A DNA stretch of 7,027 nt, taken from assembly GCA_044433325.1 (NCBI GenBank), contig JAWXTT010000114.1, forward strand, positions 1-7,027, written 5' to 3'. The translations under genes and the position numbers were made by a program. The notes under the pieces are model-generated. The model made no database searches. It saw only the letters and a program-made list of their open reading frames with translations, and was not told the origin of the DNA. The first letter of the stretch is position 1; every line of letters begins with the position of its first letter. This document shows, one piece after another, positions 1 through 6,800 of this stretch. The DNA is from HGM05232 sp044433325 (GTDB taxonomy: Bacteria; Bacteroidota; Bacteroidia; Bacteroidales; Muribaculaceae).

Positions 1-1
1 A

Positions 2-919
2 TATAATATTGATGAGTACAATATATACGTGAATGGCGAACAAGTACTTAAAGAGTATACGAGTAAGCTAAAAGAGCAAAGTGGAAACAACCTCAAAAAT
101 TATGATGAAATTTCAAAGTTGGAGTTTAAAGATTTTGTAAATTCAGAGGGTGAGTTAATTGCATGGATGTGGGTAGGTTTGTCAAGATTTGAAAAAGCAA
201 TCCCTAAATTAAATCTAATGCAAGGCATTAGGGCTCGTCAAGCAAATATCCAAATTGGAGACTATGATGTGTTTAAATCGTTATTCAAAGAAGAGAGAGG
301 TAATAGATATTTCGTTGGAGAGGTATTTACAAATAGCTCAGATCTTATTGCTAATTCGCAACGAGATTATTTCAATGAAACAGAAATAAGAGTCTTTTTT
401 GAGGACTCCTTAAGATGTTATTTCTATGACACACTACATAACCTATATACTAAGGCGAATGTTATAAAGAACGCTTACAAAAAGCAGGAGGGGTATTTAG
501 CGAAAAGTGAAGAGTTTGAGAAAAAGTCAAAAAGCAATTCGTTTATAGATAATCAAGAGCGATTAAGGCTTGAAGGAGAGGTTGAAAAGGCTAAAAATGA
601 GGCAGATAAGGCTCGGAAACAACTTAGTAATTATGACACCATATCTGGTGATTCGCCAATAGCAGAGGTGAAGAAACAGATTAGTGCAAAATTTAATTCA
701 GAAGAGTTGTCTAAGAAAGTCTCTGAGGTGGATAATAAACCTTGCAATAGCAGATCTTCAGCTTCTAAGAAAAATGGGGGTTATGCGGTTGATGCTTTAT
801 CTAAATTGAATAAAAGTGAGCGAAAGTTAATAAGTAAGATTTGGTCAGTTATTACAAATAATGCACCAAAAGACATTGCTGAGAGTTTAATCGAAAAAAT
901 AAAAGAAGAGTTTAAGTAA
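2..919 (+). CDS. Hsp90/MORC-like GHKL ATPase, C-terminal part (5' end outside the window)
   Basis: The reading frame is open from the first complete codon at 2. The GTG at 29 is only an internal codon, because the sequence before it (YNIDEYNIYV) fits the family, so the gene is 5'-partial and its nucleotide-binding part lies upstream. Numbering from the codon at 29, residues 65-78 (GIRARQANIQIGD) and 86-115 (LFKEER, then VGEVF and IANSQRDYF) match, from memory, the transducer region just after the ATPase domain in bacterial Hsp90-like ATP-binding proteins (HATPase_c_3 type). Residues 140-203 are rich in Lys, Glu and Ala and are probably coiled coil. A low-complexity polar linker (230-250) leads to a small helical C-terminal domain (253-296). 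No membrane segment or signal peptide is seen. Tandem stops (TAA TAA) end it, and the second overlaps the A of the next start codon, so co-translation with the radical SAM gene is likely. Such ATPases typically act as ATP-driven clamps. The client here is unknown. Confidence 0.75.
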   Translation, partial: YNIDEYNIYVNGEQVLKEYTSKLKEQSGNNLKNYDEISKLEFKDFVNSEGELIAWMWVGLSRFEKAIPKLNLMQGIRARQANIQIGDYDVFKSLFKEERGNRYFVGEVFTNSSDLIANSQRDYFNETEIRVFFEDSLRCYFYDTLHNLYTKANVIKNAYKKQEGYLAKSEEFEKKSKSNSFIDNQERLRLEGEVEKAKNEADKARKQLSNYDTISGDSPIAEVKKQISAKFNSEELSKKVSEVDNKPCNSRSSASKKNGGYAVDALSKLNKSERKLISKIWSVITNNAPKDIAESLIEKIKEEFK

Positions 920-921
920 TA

Positions 922-2811
922 ATGCGTAAAGTATTGCTCATTGAGCCAAATTATAAGAATAAGTACCCTCCAATAGGATTGATGAAACTTGCTATGTATT
1001 ATCGTCGCAAGGGTGATGATGTCCGATTTTTCAAAGGGGAGATGAGAGATTTGGCAGTAGAGTTAGTTTCAGAAGATTTGATTAATCATTTACAGATAAT
1101 CAAACCAGATATTGTCTGGAAGAAATATTATCCTATTCTATCATCATTTATAAAAGTAGGACGATATGCAATTTTAAGTAATGATGATATTTTTTTAGAT
1201 GAGTTTGTCATAAATGCTATAAAAGAGTATAGAAAAAAATATACAAGCAAGGATTATTTTAAGAATCCAAAATTTGATAAAGTTGGAGTTACCACCTTGT
1301 TCACTTTTTATTGGAAGAAAACGATAGAGACCATCAATTTCACAAAACATCTATGCAAAAACGAGCAAGATGTTATGGTCGGAGGAATTATGTCTACTCT
1401 ATTGCCAAATGAAGTGTTTGATGCAACAGGTATTTATCCTCACGTAGGATTATTAGACAAGGCAGGAGTCATTGATAAAGATGACAAAATGATAATAGAT
1501 CAGTTACCTCTGGATTATTCCATATTGGATGAAATTGATTATGTGTATCCTGCTAATAATGCATATTTTGCATATATGACACGAGGCTGTATAAATAGAT
1601 GTTCATTTTGTGCTGTCCCTACATTAGAGCCAGAATATCAGAATTATATTAGCTTGAAAGAGCAAATTAATTACACGAGAGAGCATTTTGGAGAGCAAAG
1701 AGATTTGTTGCTGATGGATAATAATGTTCTCGCCTCATCTTGCTATAATAAAATTATAGATGAGATTATAGAGTGTGGATTTGGTGTGAATGCAAAATTT
1801 ACGCCACCGAATCTGTATGATATAGCAATAAGGAATCTTCGCGAGAATTATAATGATAGAGCATACATTAGAAAAATTATAAAGCTATACAAAGAGCTTG
1901 TTGATAAAATTGTATGTGAAGAGGAGAGAAATATGCTTTACTCAAAATTGGAAGAAGCACATTGCTTAAATTATTATACAGCTACAAAGAAGAGTATTCT
2001 TGAATTAGATGAGTATATCTCACCTCTATATAAACAGACCTTTAAAGTAGAAAAAAGGAAGAGGGTTATTGACTTCAATCAAGGTGTTGAAGGAAAGTTA
2101 ATAAATGCAGAGAAGATAAGTAAATTAGCAGAGACTAATATTTATCCTCTCCGAATAGCATTTGATCATTGGTCGCAGAAGGACACCTATGAGAAAGCTA
2201 TTAGGATTGCTGTTGACAGTAAGATTAAGAACTTGTCTAATTATATGTTGTATAATTATCAAGATAAGCCTGAGGATTTATATAATAGAATGCGCATAAC
2301 TGTTGATTTGTGTGAAGAGTTAGATGCTAATATATACTCTTTCCCAATGAAATATCACCCGATTAATGATCCTGACTTTTTTATGAACAGAGATTATATA
2401 GGCAAACATTGGAATAGGAAATATATAAGAGCAGTACAAGCGGTATTAAATAGTACAAAGGGTAAGATCGGCAAGGGAAAAGATTTCTTTAATGAGGCTT
2501 TTGGCAAGGATATAGAGACCTTTATGGAGCTACTTATTATGCCAGAAACATTTATTATATATAGATTTTTCTTTAAGGATACAGGTCGAACAAACGAGTG
2601 GCGACAGGCATTTAATGCATTGTCAACAGATCATAAAGAAGAAGCTCTTGCAATCATCTACGAGGCTGATTTTAACGATGTGAGCAGTAAGACAAATAAC
2701 CCATCGGTGTTAAATGTATTGATGTACTATACTAACTTTAGAAAAGATATTATAACTCCTGGAACTGAATTGTATAGGGCAAAAGAAGAGTACGATTTAT
2801 TGAAAATATAA
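922..2811 (+). CDS. Radical SAM protein with B12-binding-like N-terminal domain
   Basis: This is a 629-residue radical SAM enzyme of unknown substrate. Residues 1-35 (KVLLIEPNY, then PPIGLMKLAMYYRRKGDDV) and about 120-160 (KVGVTTLFTFYW to VMVGGIMS) form the Rossmann-like fold of B12-binding radical SAM proteins. The DxHxxG cobalamin-ligand motif is absent, so cobalamin binding is doubtful. The [4Fe-4S]/SAM motif is C223-x3-C227-x2-C230 in RGCINRCSFC. The barrel continues with LLLMDNNVLAS (about 262-272), DFNQG (384-388) and YPLRIAFDHW. About 85-90 charged, helical residues (about 295-380) sit between the second and third of these blocks, where relatives I recall have a short connection. No second cysteine cluster of SPASM type is visible. 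The ATG lies two bases after the upstream ATPase stop, with AAGAAGAG (903-910) as a weak ribosome site. A terminator follows, so this ends the operon. Arginine is mostly AGA/CGA/AGG, unlike purL. It could modify a peptide, nucleic acid or small molecule; the sequence does not decide. Confidence 0.85.
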   Translation: MRKVLLIEPNYKNKYPPIGLMKLAMYYRRKGDDVRFFKGEMRDLAVELVSEDLINHLQIIKPDIVWKKYYPILSSFIKVGRYAILSNDDIFLDEFVINAIKEYRKKYTSKDYFKNPKFDKVGVTTLFTFYWKKTIETINFTKHLCKNEQDVMVGGIMSTLLPNEVFDATGIYPHVGLLDKAGVIDKDDKMIIDQLPLDYSILDEIDYVYPANNAYFAYMTRGCINRCSFCAVPTLEPEYQNYISLKEQINYTREHFGEQRDLLLMDNNVLASSCYNKIIDEIIECGFGVNAKFTPPNLYDIAIRNLRENYNDRAYIRKIIKLYKELVDKIVCEEERNMLYSKLEEAHCLNYYTATKKSILELDEYISPLYKQTFKVEKRKRVIDFNQGVEGKLINAEKISKLAETNIYPLRIAFDHWSQKDTYEKAIRIAVDSKIKNLSNYMLYNYQDKPEDLYNRMRITVDLCEELDANIYSFPMKYHPINDPDFFMNRDYIGKHWNRKYIRAVQAVLNSTKGKIGKGKDFFNEAFGKDIETFMELLIMPETFIIYRFFFKDTGRTNEWRQAFNALSTDHKEEALAIIYEADFNDVSSKTNNPSVLNVLMYYTNFRKDIITPGTELYRAKEEYDLLKI

Positions 2812-2836
2812 ATATTGAAAAAATATAATGTTTTAG

Positions 2837-2869
2837 GCGGGTGTGGCGGTGGTTGCATCCGCTTTTTTT
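2837..2869 (+). terminator. Rho-independent terminator after the radical SAM gene
   Basis: An 8-bp stem pairs GCGGGTGT (2837-2844) with GCATCCGC (2855-2862), with two G-U wobbles and a 10-base loop. Seven T residues follow at 2863-2869. It starts 26 bases after the radical SAM stop codon and separates the ATPase/radical SAM unit from the genes to the right. Confidence 0.8.
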
Positions 2870-2879
2870 GTTGTTAATA

Positions 2880-2917
2880 ATTTTGGATTGCTAAGGTGAT
2901 TTTGAACTGCTAAGGTT
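2880..2917. repeat. Tandem duplication, two 19-base units
   Basis: Bases 2880-2898 and 2899-2917 are adjacent copies that agree at 16 of 19 positions. Each has the form ATTTTG, four variable-to-conserved bases, then GCTAAGGT. The second copy runs directly into the left arm of the first REP-like hairpin, so the AAGG flank of that hairpin is also part of this repeat. There is no coding potential here. Confidence 0.6.
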
Positions 2918-2941
2918 CCCGATCGGGGTCGGGAATGACAA
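2912..2941. repeat. REP-like hairpin 1
   Basis: Inverted arms TTCCCGA (2916-2922) and TCGGGAA (2929-2935) enclose the six-base loop TCGGGG. The element is flanked by AAGG on the left and TGACAA on the right. Read on the minus strand it begins TTGTCATTCCCGA, which resembles the short dispersed palindromes starting GTCATTCCCG that I recall from many bacterial genomes. There is no T-tract after it, so it is not a standard intrinsic terminator. The flanks match those of hairpin 2. Confidence 0.6.
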
Positions 2942-2974
2942 TGGTGGGAGTGGTAATGTTGATGCTTAATTGGA

Positions 2975-3003
2975 AAGGTGCTGAATTAAATTCAGCATGA
3001 CAA
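2975..3003. repeat. REP-like hairpin 2, same flanks with a different stem
   Basis: A perfect 19-base palindrome has arms TGCTGAATT (2979-2987) and AATTCAGCA (2989-2997) around one central A. As in hairpin 1, AAGG precedes the stem and TGACAA follows it, although the stem sequences are unrelated. On the minus strand it starts TTGTCATGCTGAA, like the GTCATnCTGAA palindromes I recall as frequent between genes in Bacteroidota. No T-tract follows. Confidence 0.6.
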
Positions 3004-3042
3004 ATGTATATATTATTGATATGACAAATGTGGATTATTGAT
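2997..3042. repeat. Imperfect tandem duplication, 24- and 22-base units
   Basis: Unit 1 (2997-3020) and unit 2 (3021-3042) both begin ATGACAAATGT and end ATTATTGAT, differing only in the few bases between. The first unit overlaps the TGACAA flank of hairpin 2, so the right end of that element has been copied once without its stem. The rest of the stretch up to the next promoter (3043-3072) shows nothing recognisable. Confidence 0.6.
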
Positions 3043-3072
3043 GTTATAATTATTATTGGTGGAAATGTAGAG

Positions 3073-3102
3073 TTGGGGGGTGGGGGTTGGGTGGTATCTT
3101 TG
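3073..3102 (+). promoter_or_regulatory. Bacteroidota-type promoter for the 157-residue protein gene
   Basis: A TTG (3073-3075) lies 19 bases before TATCTTTG (3095-3102), an exact match to the TAnnTTTG -7 consensus of Bacteroidota sigma factors with the expected spacing. Transcription would begin a few bases after 3102 and leave a leader of roughly 25-30 bases before the ATG at 3136. The spacer is unusually G-rich. Confidence 0.6.
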
Positions 3103-3105
3103 GGG
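3075..3105 (+). other. G-run cluster, possible G-quadruplex in the promoter
   Basis: Runs of six, five, three and four G (3075-3080, 3082-3086, 3089-3091, 3102-3105) lie on one strand, separated by 1, 2 and 10 bases. They fill the spacer between the -33 and -7 elements and touch both. A four-tract quadruplex is possible but the last loop is long. The runs could also vary in length by slippage. Confidence 0.4.
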
Positions 3106-3135
3106 TATGTTTAATATTTTAAATTTTTTTATTTT

Positions 3136-3609
3136 ATGATTAGTGAATTGGTTGGGGGAATAATGGGTGTTGTTTCTGCTAATAAACAGGATGATAGGAT
3201 TGATGCGCAACGCTCAAAGAATGAGAGATGGTATGATAGACGTTATAATGAGGATTCGTTGCAACGCTCGGATGCGGCTGCTGCTGTGGGTAAGATGCGT
3301 GACTTGCTAGGTGAGACTAGTGCGTCGGATGCTGGCCGTGCAGCGGTAATGGGTGGCTCGACGGCATCGGTGGCTGCTGCTAAGGGGCAGAGTAATGCTG
3401 CGCTGGGTAGTTTGATGAGTAATATCGCTTCGGGGGCTTCGGCTAGAAAGGATACGATAGAAAACAGTTATATGAGCCGCGATAGTCAGCTGGATAATAT
3501 GAGTGCGCAAAATGATGTGGCGCGTAATAATGCTTGGGCTAATATTGGTGCTGGCGTGGATGGTGGCATAGATCTGGCGTTAGGTAGAATGGATAAGAAA
3601 AATGGATAA
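3136..3609 (+). CDS. Small Ala/Gly/Ser-rich protein, phage-virion-like layout, function unknown
   Basis: I do not recognise a named family. The ATG at 3136 is the first start after an in-frame stop at 3112 and sits a short leader downstream of a good promoter. The product has 157 residues and no cysteine. A Gly-rich apolar N-terminus (ISELVGGIMGVVSA) is followed by a charged helix with NERWYDRRYNEDSLQRSDA (29-47), an Ala-rich part with AAVMGGSTASVAAAKG (69-84), a polar stretch with ARKDTIENSYMSRDSQLD (103-120), and an apolar Gly-rich C-terminus (AWANIGAGVDGGIDLAL). From memory, similar small proteins with the WYxRRYNED and VMGGTxxSVAAxK patterns occur in Bacteroidales genomes, including phage-related regions. 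The layout also recalls microvirus DNA-pilot proteins. Both links are inference. The gene is monocistronic, with its own promoter and terminator, and no other phage gene is in the window. Confidence 0.75.
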   Translation: MISELVGGIMGVVSANKQDDRIDAQRSKNERWYDRRYNEDSLQRSDAAAAVGKMRDLLGETSASDAGRAAVMGGSTASVAAAKGQSNAALGSLMSNIASGASARKDTIENSYMSRDSQLDNMSAQNDVARNNAWANIGAGVDGGIDLALGRMDKKNG

Positions 3610-3669
3610 TGGGTAGATATGATTGTTTTTTTTGATTAAGGGGTGTTCTGGAAATAAATGGGTTTAAGA

Positions 3670-3701
3670 ACTCCTCTTAATTTTAGAGGGGTGTGTTTTT
3701 T
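3670..3701 (+). terminator. Rho-independent terminator after the 157-residue protein gene
   Basis: An 8-bp stem pairs ACTCCTCT (3670-3677) with AGAGGGGT (3685-3692), with one G-U wobble and a seven-base loop TAATTTT. Six T residues lie at 3696-3701, three bases after the stem. It starts 60 bases after the stop codon and insulates purL from read-through. Confidence 0.75.
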
Positions 3702-3705
3702 AGAT

Positions 3706-3736
3706 TTTTGGTTAGGTAGTTTGTACTTTTGGTTAG
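3706..3736. repeat. Spaced 10-base direct repeat upstream of purL
   Basis: TTTTGGTTAG occurs at 3706-3715 and again at 3727-3736, 21 bases apart start to start, or about two helical turns. It lies some 40-70 bases upstream of the purL -7 element. That position and spacing would suit a dimeric regulator, but AT-rich sequence can give this by chance and no known operator is matched. Confidence 0.35.
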
Positions 3737-3776
3737 TTTTAGGGTGAAAGGTTTTTAGTATCTCGGTATTTTTTTG

Positions 3777-3784
3777 TAATTTTG
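3777..3784 (+). promoter_or_regulatory. Bacteroidota-type -7 element for purL
   Basis: TAATTTTG matches the TAnnTTTG consensus exactly. The -33 region is weak: only TTAG at 3755-3758, 18 bases upstream. Initiation just downstream would leave a leader of about 40 bases before the ATG at 3831. No riboswitch-like fold and no Shine-Dalgarno sequence are apparent in that leader. Confidence 0.55.
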
Positions 3785-3830
3785 CAGTGATATTTTTTTA
3801 ATTTAGGGTATAAAACATATACACATAAGA

Positions 3831-6800
3831 ATGATAAATTTTTTCAAAAAGGGGGCGAAAGCTTATTTTGCCGTAGAATGTGACCATTCGCTATCTGCTA
3901 ATGAGGTGGAGAAACTGAGTTGGCTATTGGGTGGTGCGCAACTGTTAGAGGAGTCGTTGATTAAGGGTACTTTTATAGGTCCTCGTAAGGAGATGATTAC
4001 TCCGTGGAGTACTAATGCTGTGGAGATTACTCAGAATATGGGTCTAAGTGGTATTAGCCGTATTGAACAGTTTGAAAAGGCTGGTAAGTCTGTTGCGTTT
4101 GATAAGATGTTACAACGTGTGTATAAGGTGCTGGATGGTGAGATGTTTACCATTAATAAGGCTCCTGAGGCTATCGTTCATATTGAGAATATTGAGGAGT
4201 ATAATGTGCAGGAGGGTCTGGCGTTGAACACTGAGGAGATTGATTATCTAAAGGAGTTGAGCGTTAAACTGGGGCGTAACCTTACGGATAGTGAGGTGTT
4301 TGGCTTCTCGCAGGTGAACTCGGAGCATTGTCGTCACAAAATATTTAATGGTACTTTCGTGATTGATGGTGTGGAGATGCCTGATTCGTTATTTAAAATG
4401 ATTAAAAAGACTTCAAAGGTTAACCCTAATAAGTTGGTGTCGGCGTATAAGGATAATGTGGCGTTTGTTGAGGGTCCTACTGTGGAACAGTTTGCGCCTG
4501 CTACGGCTACTACTGCTGATTTCTTTGAGGTTAAGGATATTAAAACTGTTATCTCACTAAAGGCTGAAACGCATAATTTCCCTACTACGGTTGAACCGTT
4601 TAATGGTGCTGCTACGGGTACTGGTGGTGAAATTCGTGACCGTCTGGGTGGGGGTAAGGCTAGTTTGCCTATCGCTGGTACTGCTGTGTATATGACTTCG
4701 TACCCTCGTACTGAGGTGGATAGAAAGTGGGAGTTGTGTACTGATCCGCGTGCTTGGTTATACCAAACGCCTGAGGATATCTTGATTAAGGCATCTAATG
4801 GGGCTTCGGACTTTGGTAATAAGTTTGGTCAACCACTTATCTGTGGTTCGCTATTGACGTTTGAACACTCTGAAAATAGTATTGACTATGGCTATGATAA
4901 GGTGATTATGTTAGCTGGTGGTGTGGGTTACGGTAATATGCGTGACGCACTAAAGGAGATTCCTAAGCCTGGTGAAAAGGTGGTGGTTATGGGTGGTGAT
5001 AATTATCGTATCGGTATGGGTGGTGGCGCAGTGTCATCGGTGAATACTGGTGTGTATGATAACTCTATCGAACTGAACGCTGTTCAACGTGCTAATCCTG
5101 AAATGCAGAAGCGTGCTGCTAATGTGATTCGTGCATTGAGCGAGGCTGAAAATAATCCTATCGTTTCTATTCATGACCATGGTGCTGGTGGTCACTTGAA
5201 CGCTCTGTCTGAGTTGGTTGAGGCTACTGGTGGTAAGATTTATGTGGATGAATTGCCTGTGGGTGATCCTACATTGTCTTCAAAGGAGATTGTGGGTAAT
5301 GAGTCGCAAGAGCGTATGGGTATGGTCATTAAAGAGGAGGATATCGATAATGTACGTAAGATTGCTGAACGTGAACGTGCTCCTTTCTATGTGGTGGGTG
5401 AAACTACTGATGATGACCGTTTTGTGTTTGAACAAAAGGATGGGGTTAAACCTATTGACTTAGGTATGGGTGATATGTTCGGTAGCTCGCCTAAGACTTA
5501 TATGAAGGATTCAACTGTGAATCGTGAATATGCTGGGGCTGAATATGATGTTAAGGAACTGAATAACTATATTGAGAATTTATTGCAAGTTGAGGCGGTT
5601 GCTTGTAAGGATTGGTTAACTAATAAGGTCGATCGTTCGGTGACTGGTAAGATTGCTAGACAACAGTGTCAAGGTGAGGTACAATTACCATTGAGTGACT
5701 GTGGTGTGGTTACATTGGATTACCGTGGTAAAGCGGGTATCGCTACCTCTATCGGTCATGCTCCGCAGGTGGCTATCGCTAATGCTGAACATGGTTCGGT
5801 GCTGGCTATTGCTGAGGCTTTGACTAATATTGTGGGTGCTCCGTTGACTGATGGTATTCGTGGTTTGTCGTTAAGTGCTAACTGGATGTGGCCTTGTCGT
5901 AATGTGGGTGAGGATGCTGCTCTTTATAGTGCTGTTAAGGCTTGTAGTGATTTTGCTTGTGGATTGGGATTGAATATTCCTACTGGTAAGGATAGTCTGT
6001 CAATGACTCAAAGTTATGGTGATAAGAGGGTGGTTTCTCCTGGTACGGTGATTATCTCAGCTGCGGGTGAGGTGAGCGATGTTAAGGGTTGTGTATCGCC
6101 TGTGGTTAAGAACTCGAAACGTTCTAAACTTATATATATTGATTTCTCAAATGATGCGTTGAAACTTGGTGGTAGTGCTTTTGCTCAATCTTTAAATAAG
6201 ATTGGTAGTGATACGCCTACGGTTTCTTCTCCTGAATATTTTGCTAGTGCTTTCACTGCTGTGCAACAGTTTGTGAATGATGGTAAGTTGATGGCTATGC
6301 ATGATGTTTCGGCAGGGGGTCTGGTGACTGCGTTGTTGGAGATGACTTTCGGTAATGTTAAGGGTGGTTTGAATATTAACCTTGATGCTTTTGCTGAAGT
6401 GGATTTAATGAAGATTCTTTTTGCTGAAAATCCTGCTGTGGTTGCGCAAGTTGCTAACAAGGATTTGAAAAAGGTGATGAGCTTATTGAAAAAAGCTAAG
6501 GTTAATGCTTATGAAATAGGTGAAGTGGCTGATGAGAGAAACTTGGTTATCAGCAAGGATGATAATGAATATCTATTGTTTATTGATCACCTGCGTGATG
6601 TTTGGTTTAAATCTTCATACCTATTAGATCGCAAACAGAGTGGTGAGAAGTGGGCTAAGGAGCGTTATAATAATTATAAGAAACAAGCTATCAAATATAA
6701 GTTCCCTAAAGGTTTCAGCGGTAAGTTGGAGGACTTGGGCTTAACGGCTGATAGAGTGGGTCGCTCAGGTGTTAAGGCTGCTATTATCCGTGAAAAGGGT

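Noticed and set aside
29..31. GTG at 29 as the true start of the ATPase gene
   Set aside because: The frame stays open to the window edge and the preceding residues fit the family. A start here would leave a protein without its nucleotide-binding domain, and no ribosome site is seen.
2880..3042. CRISPR-like array
   Set aside because: The repeats are tandem or only two copies each, there are no equal-sized unique spacers, and no cas gene is present.
3013..3210. Minus-strand reading frame of 65 codons across the repeat-rich intergenic region
   Set aside because: It overlaps the start of the small protein gene, runs through the promoter and G-runs, and gives a low-complexity Asn/Ile/Pro product with no recognisable features.
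3307..3510. Minus-strand reading frame of 67 codons
   Set aside because: It lies entirely within the small protein gene on the opposite strand and has a Ser/Arg/Thr-rich product typical of an antisense shadow.
3621..3637. Eight-T run (3626-3633) flanked by GATT as a terminator
   Set aside because: No stem precedes the run. The hairpin at 3670-3692 with its own T-tract is a better terminator for the same gene.
3785..3830. Purine riboswitch in the purL leader
   Set aside because: The leader is only about 40 bases, AT-rich and without the paired helices an aptamer would need.
5218..5463. Plus-strand reading frame of 81 codons in another phase
   Set aside because: It is nested in purL, whose own frame is continuous and conserved here. 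The product is a Leu/Val/Trp/Met-rich artefact.
6185..6460. Minus-strand reading frame of 91 codons
   Set aside because: It is antisense to a conserved part of purL, which includes the MHDVSAGG motif, and has no supporting signals.
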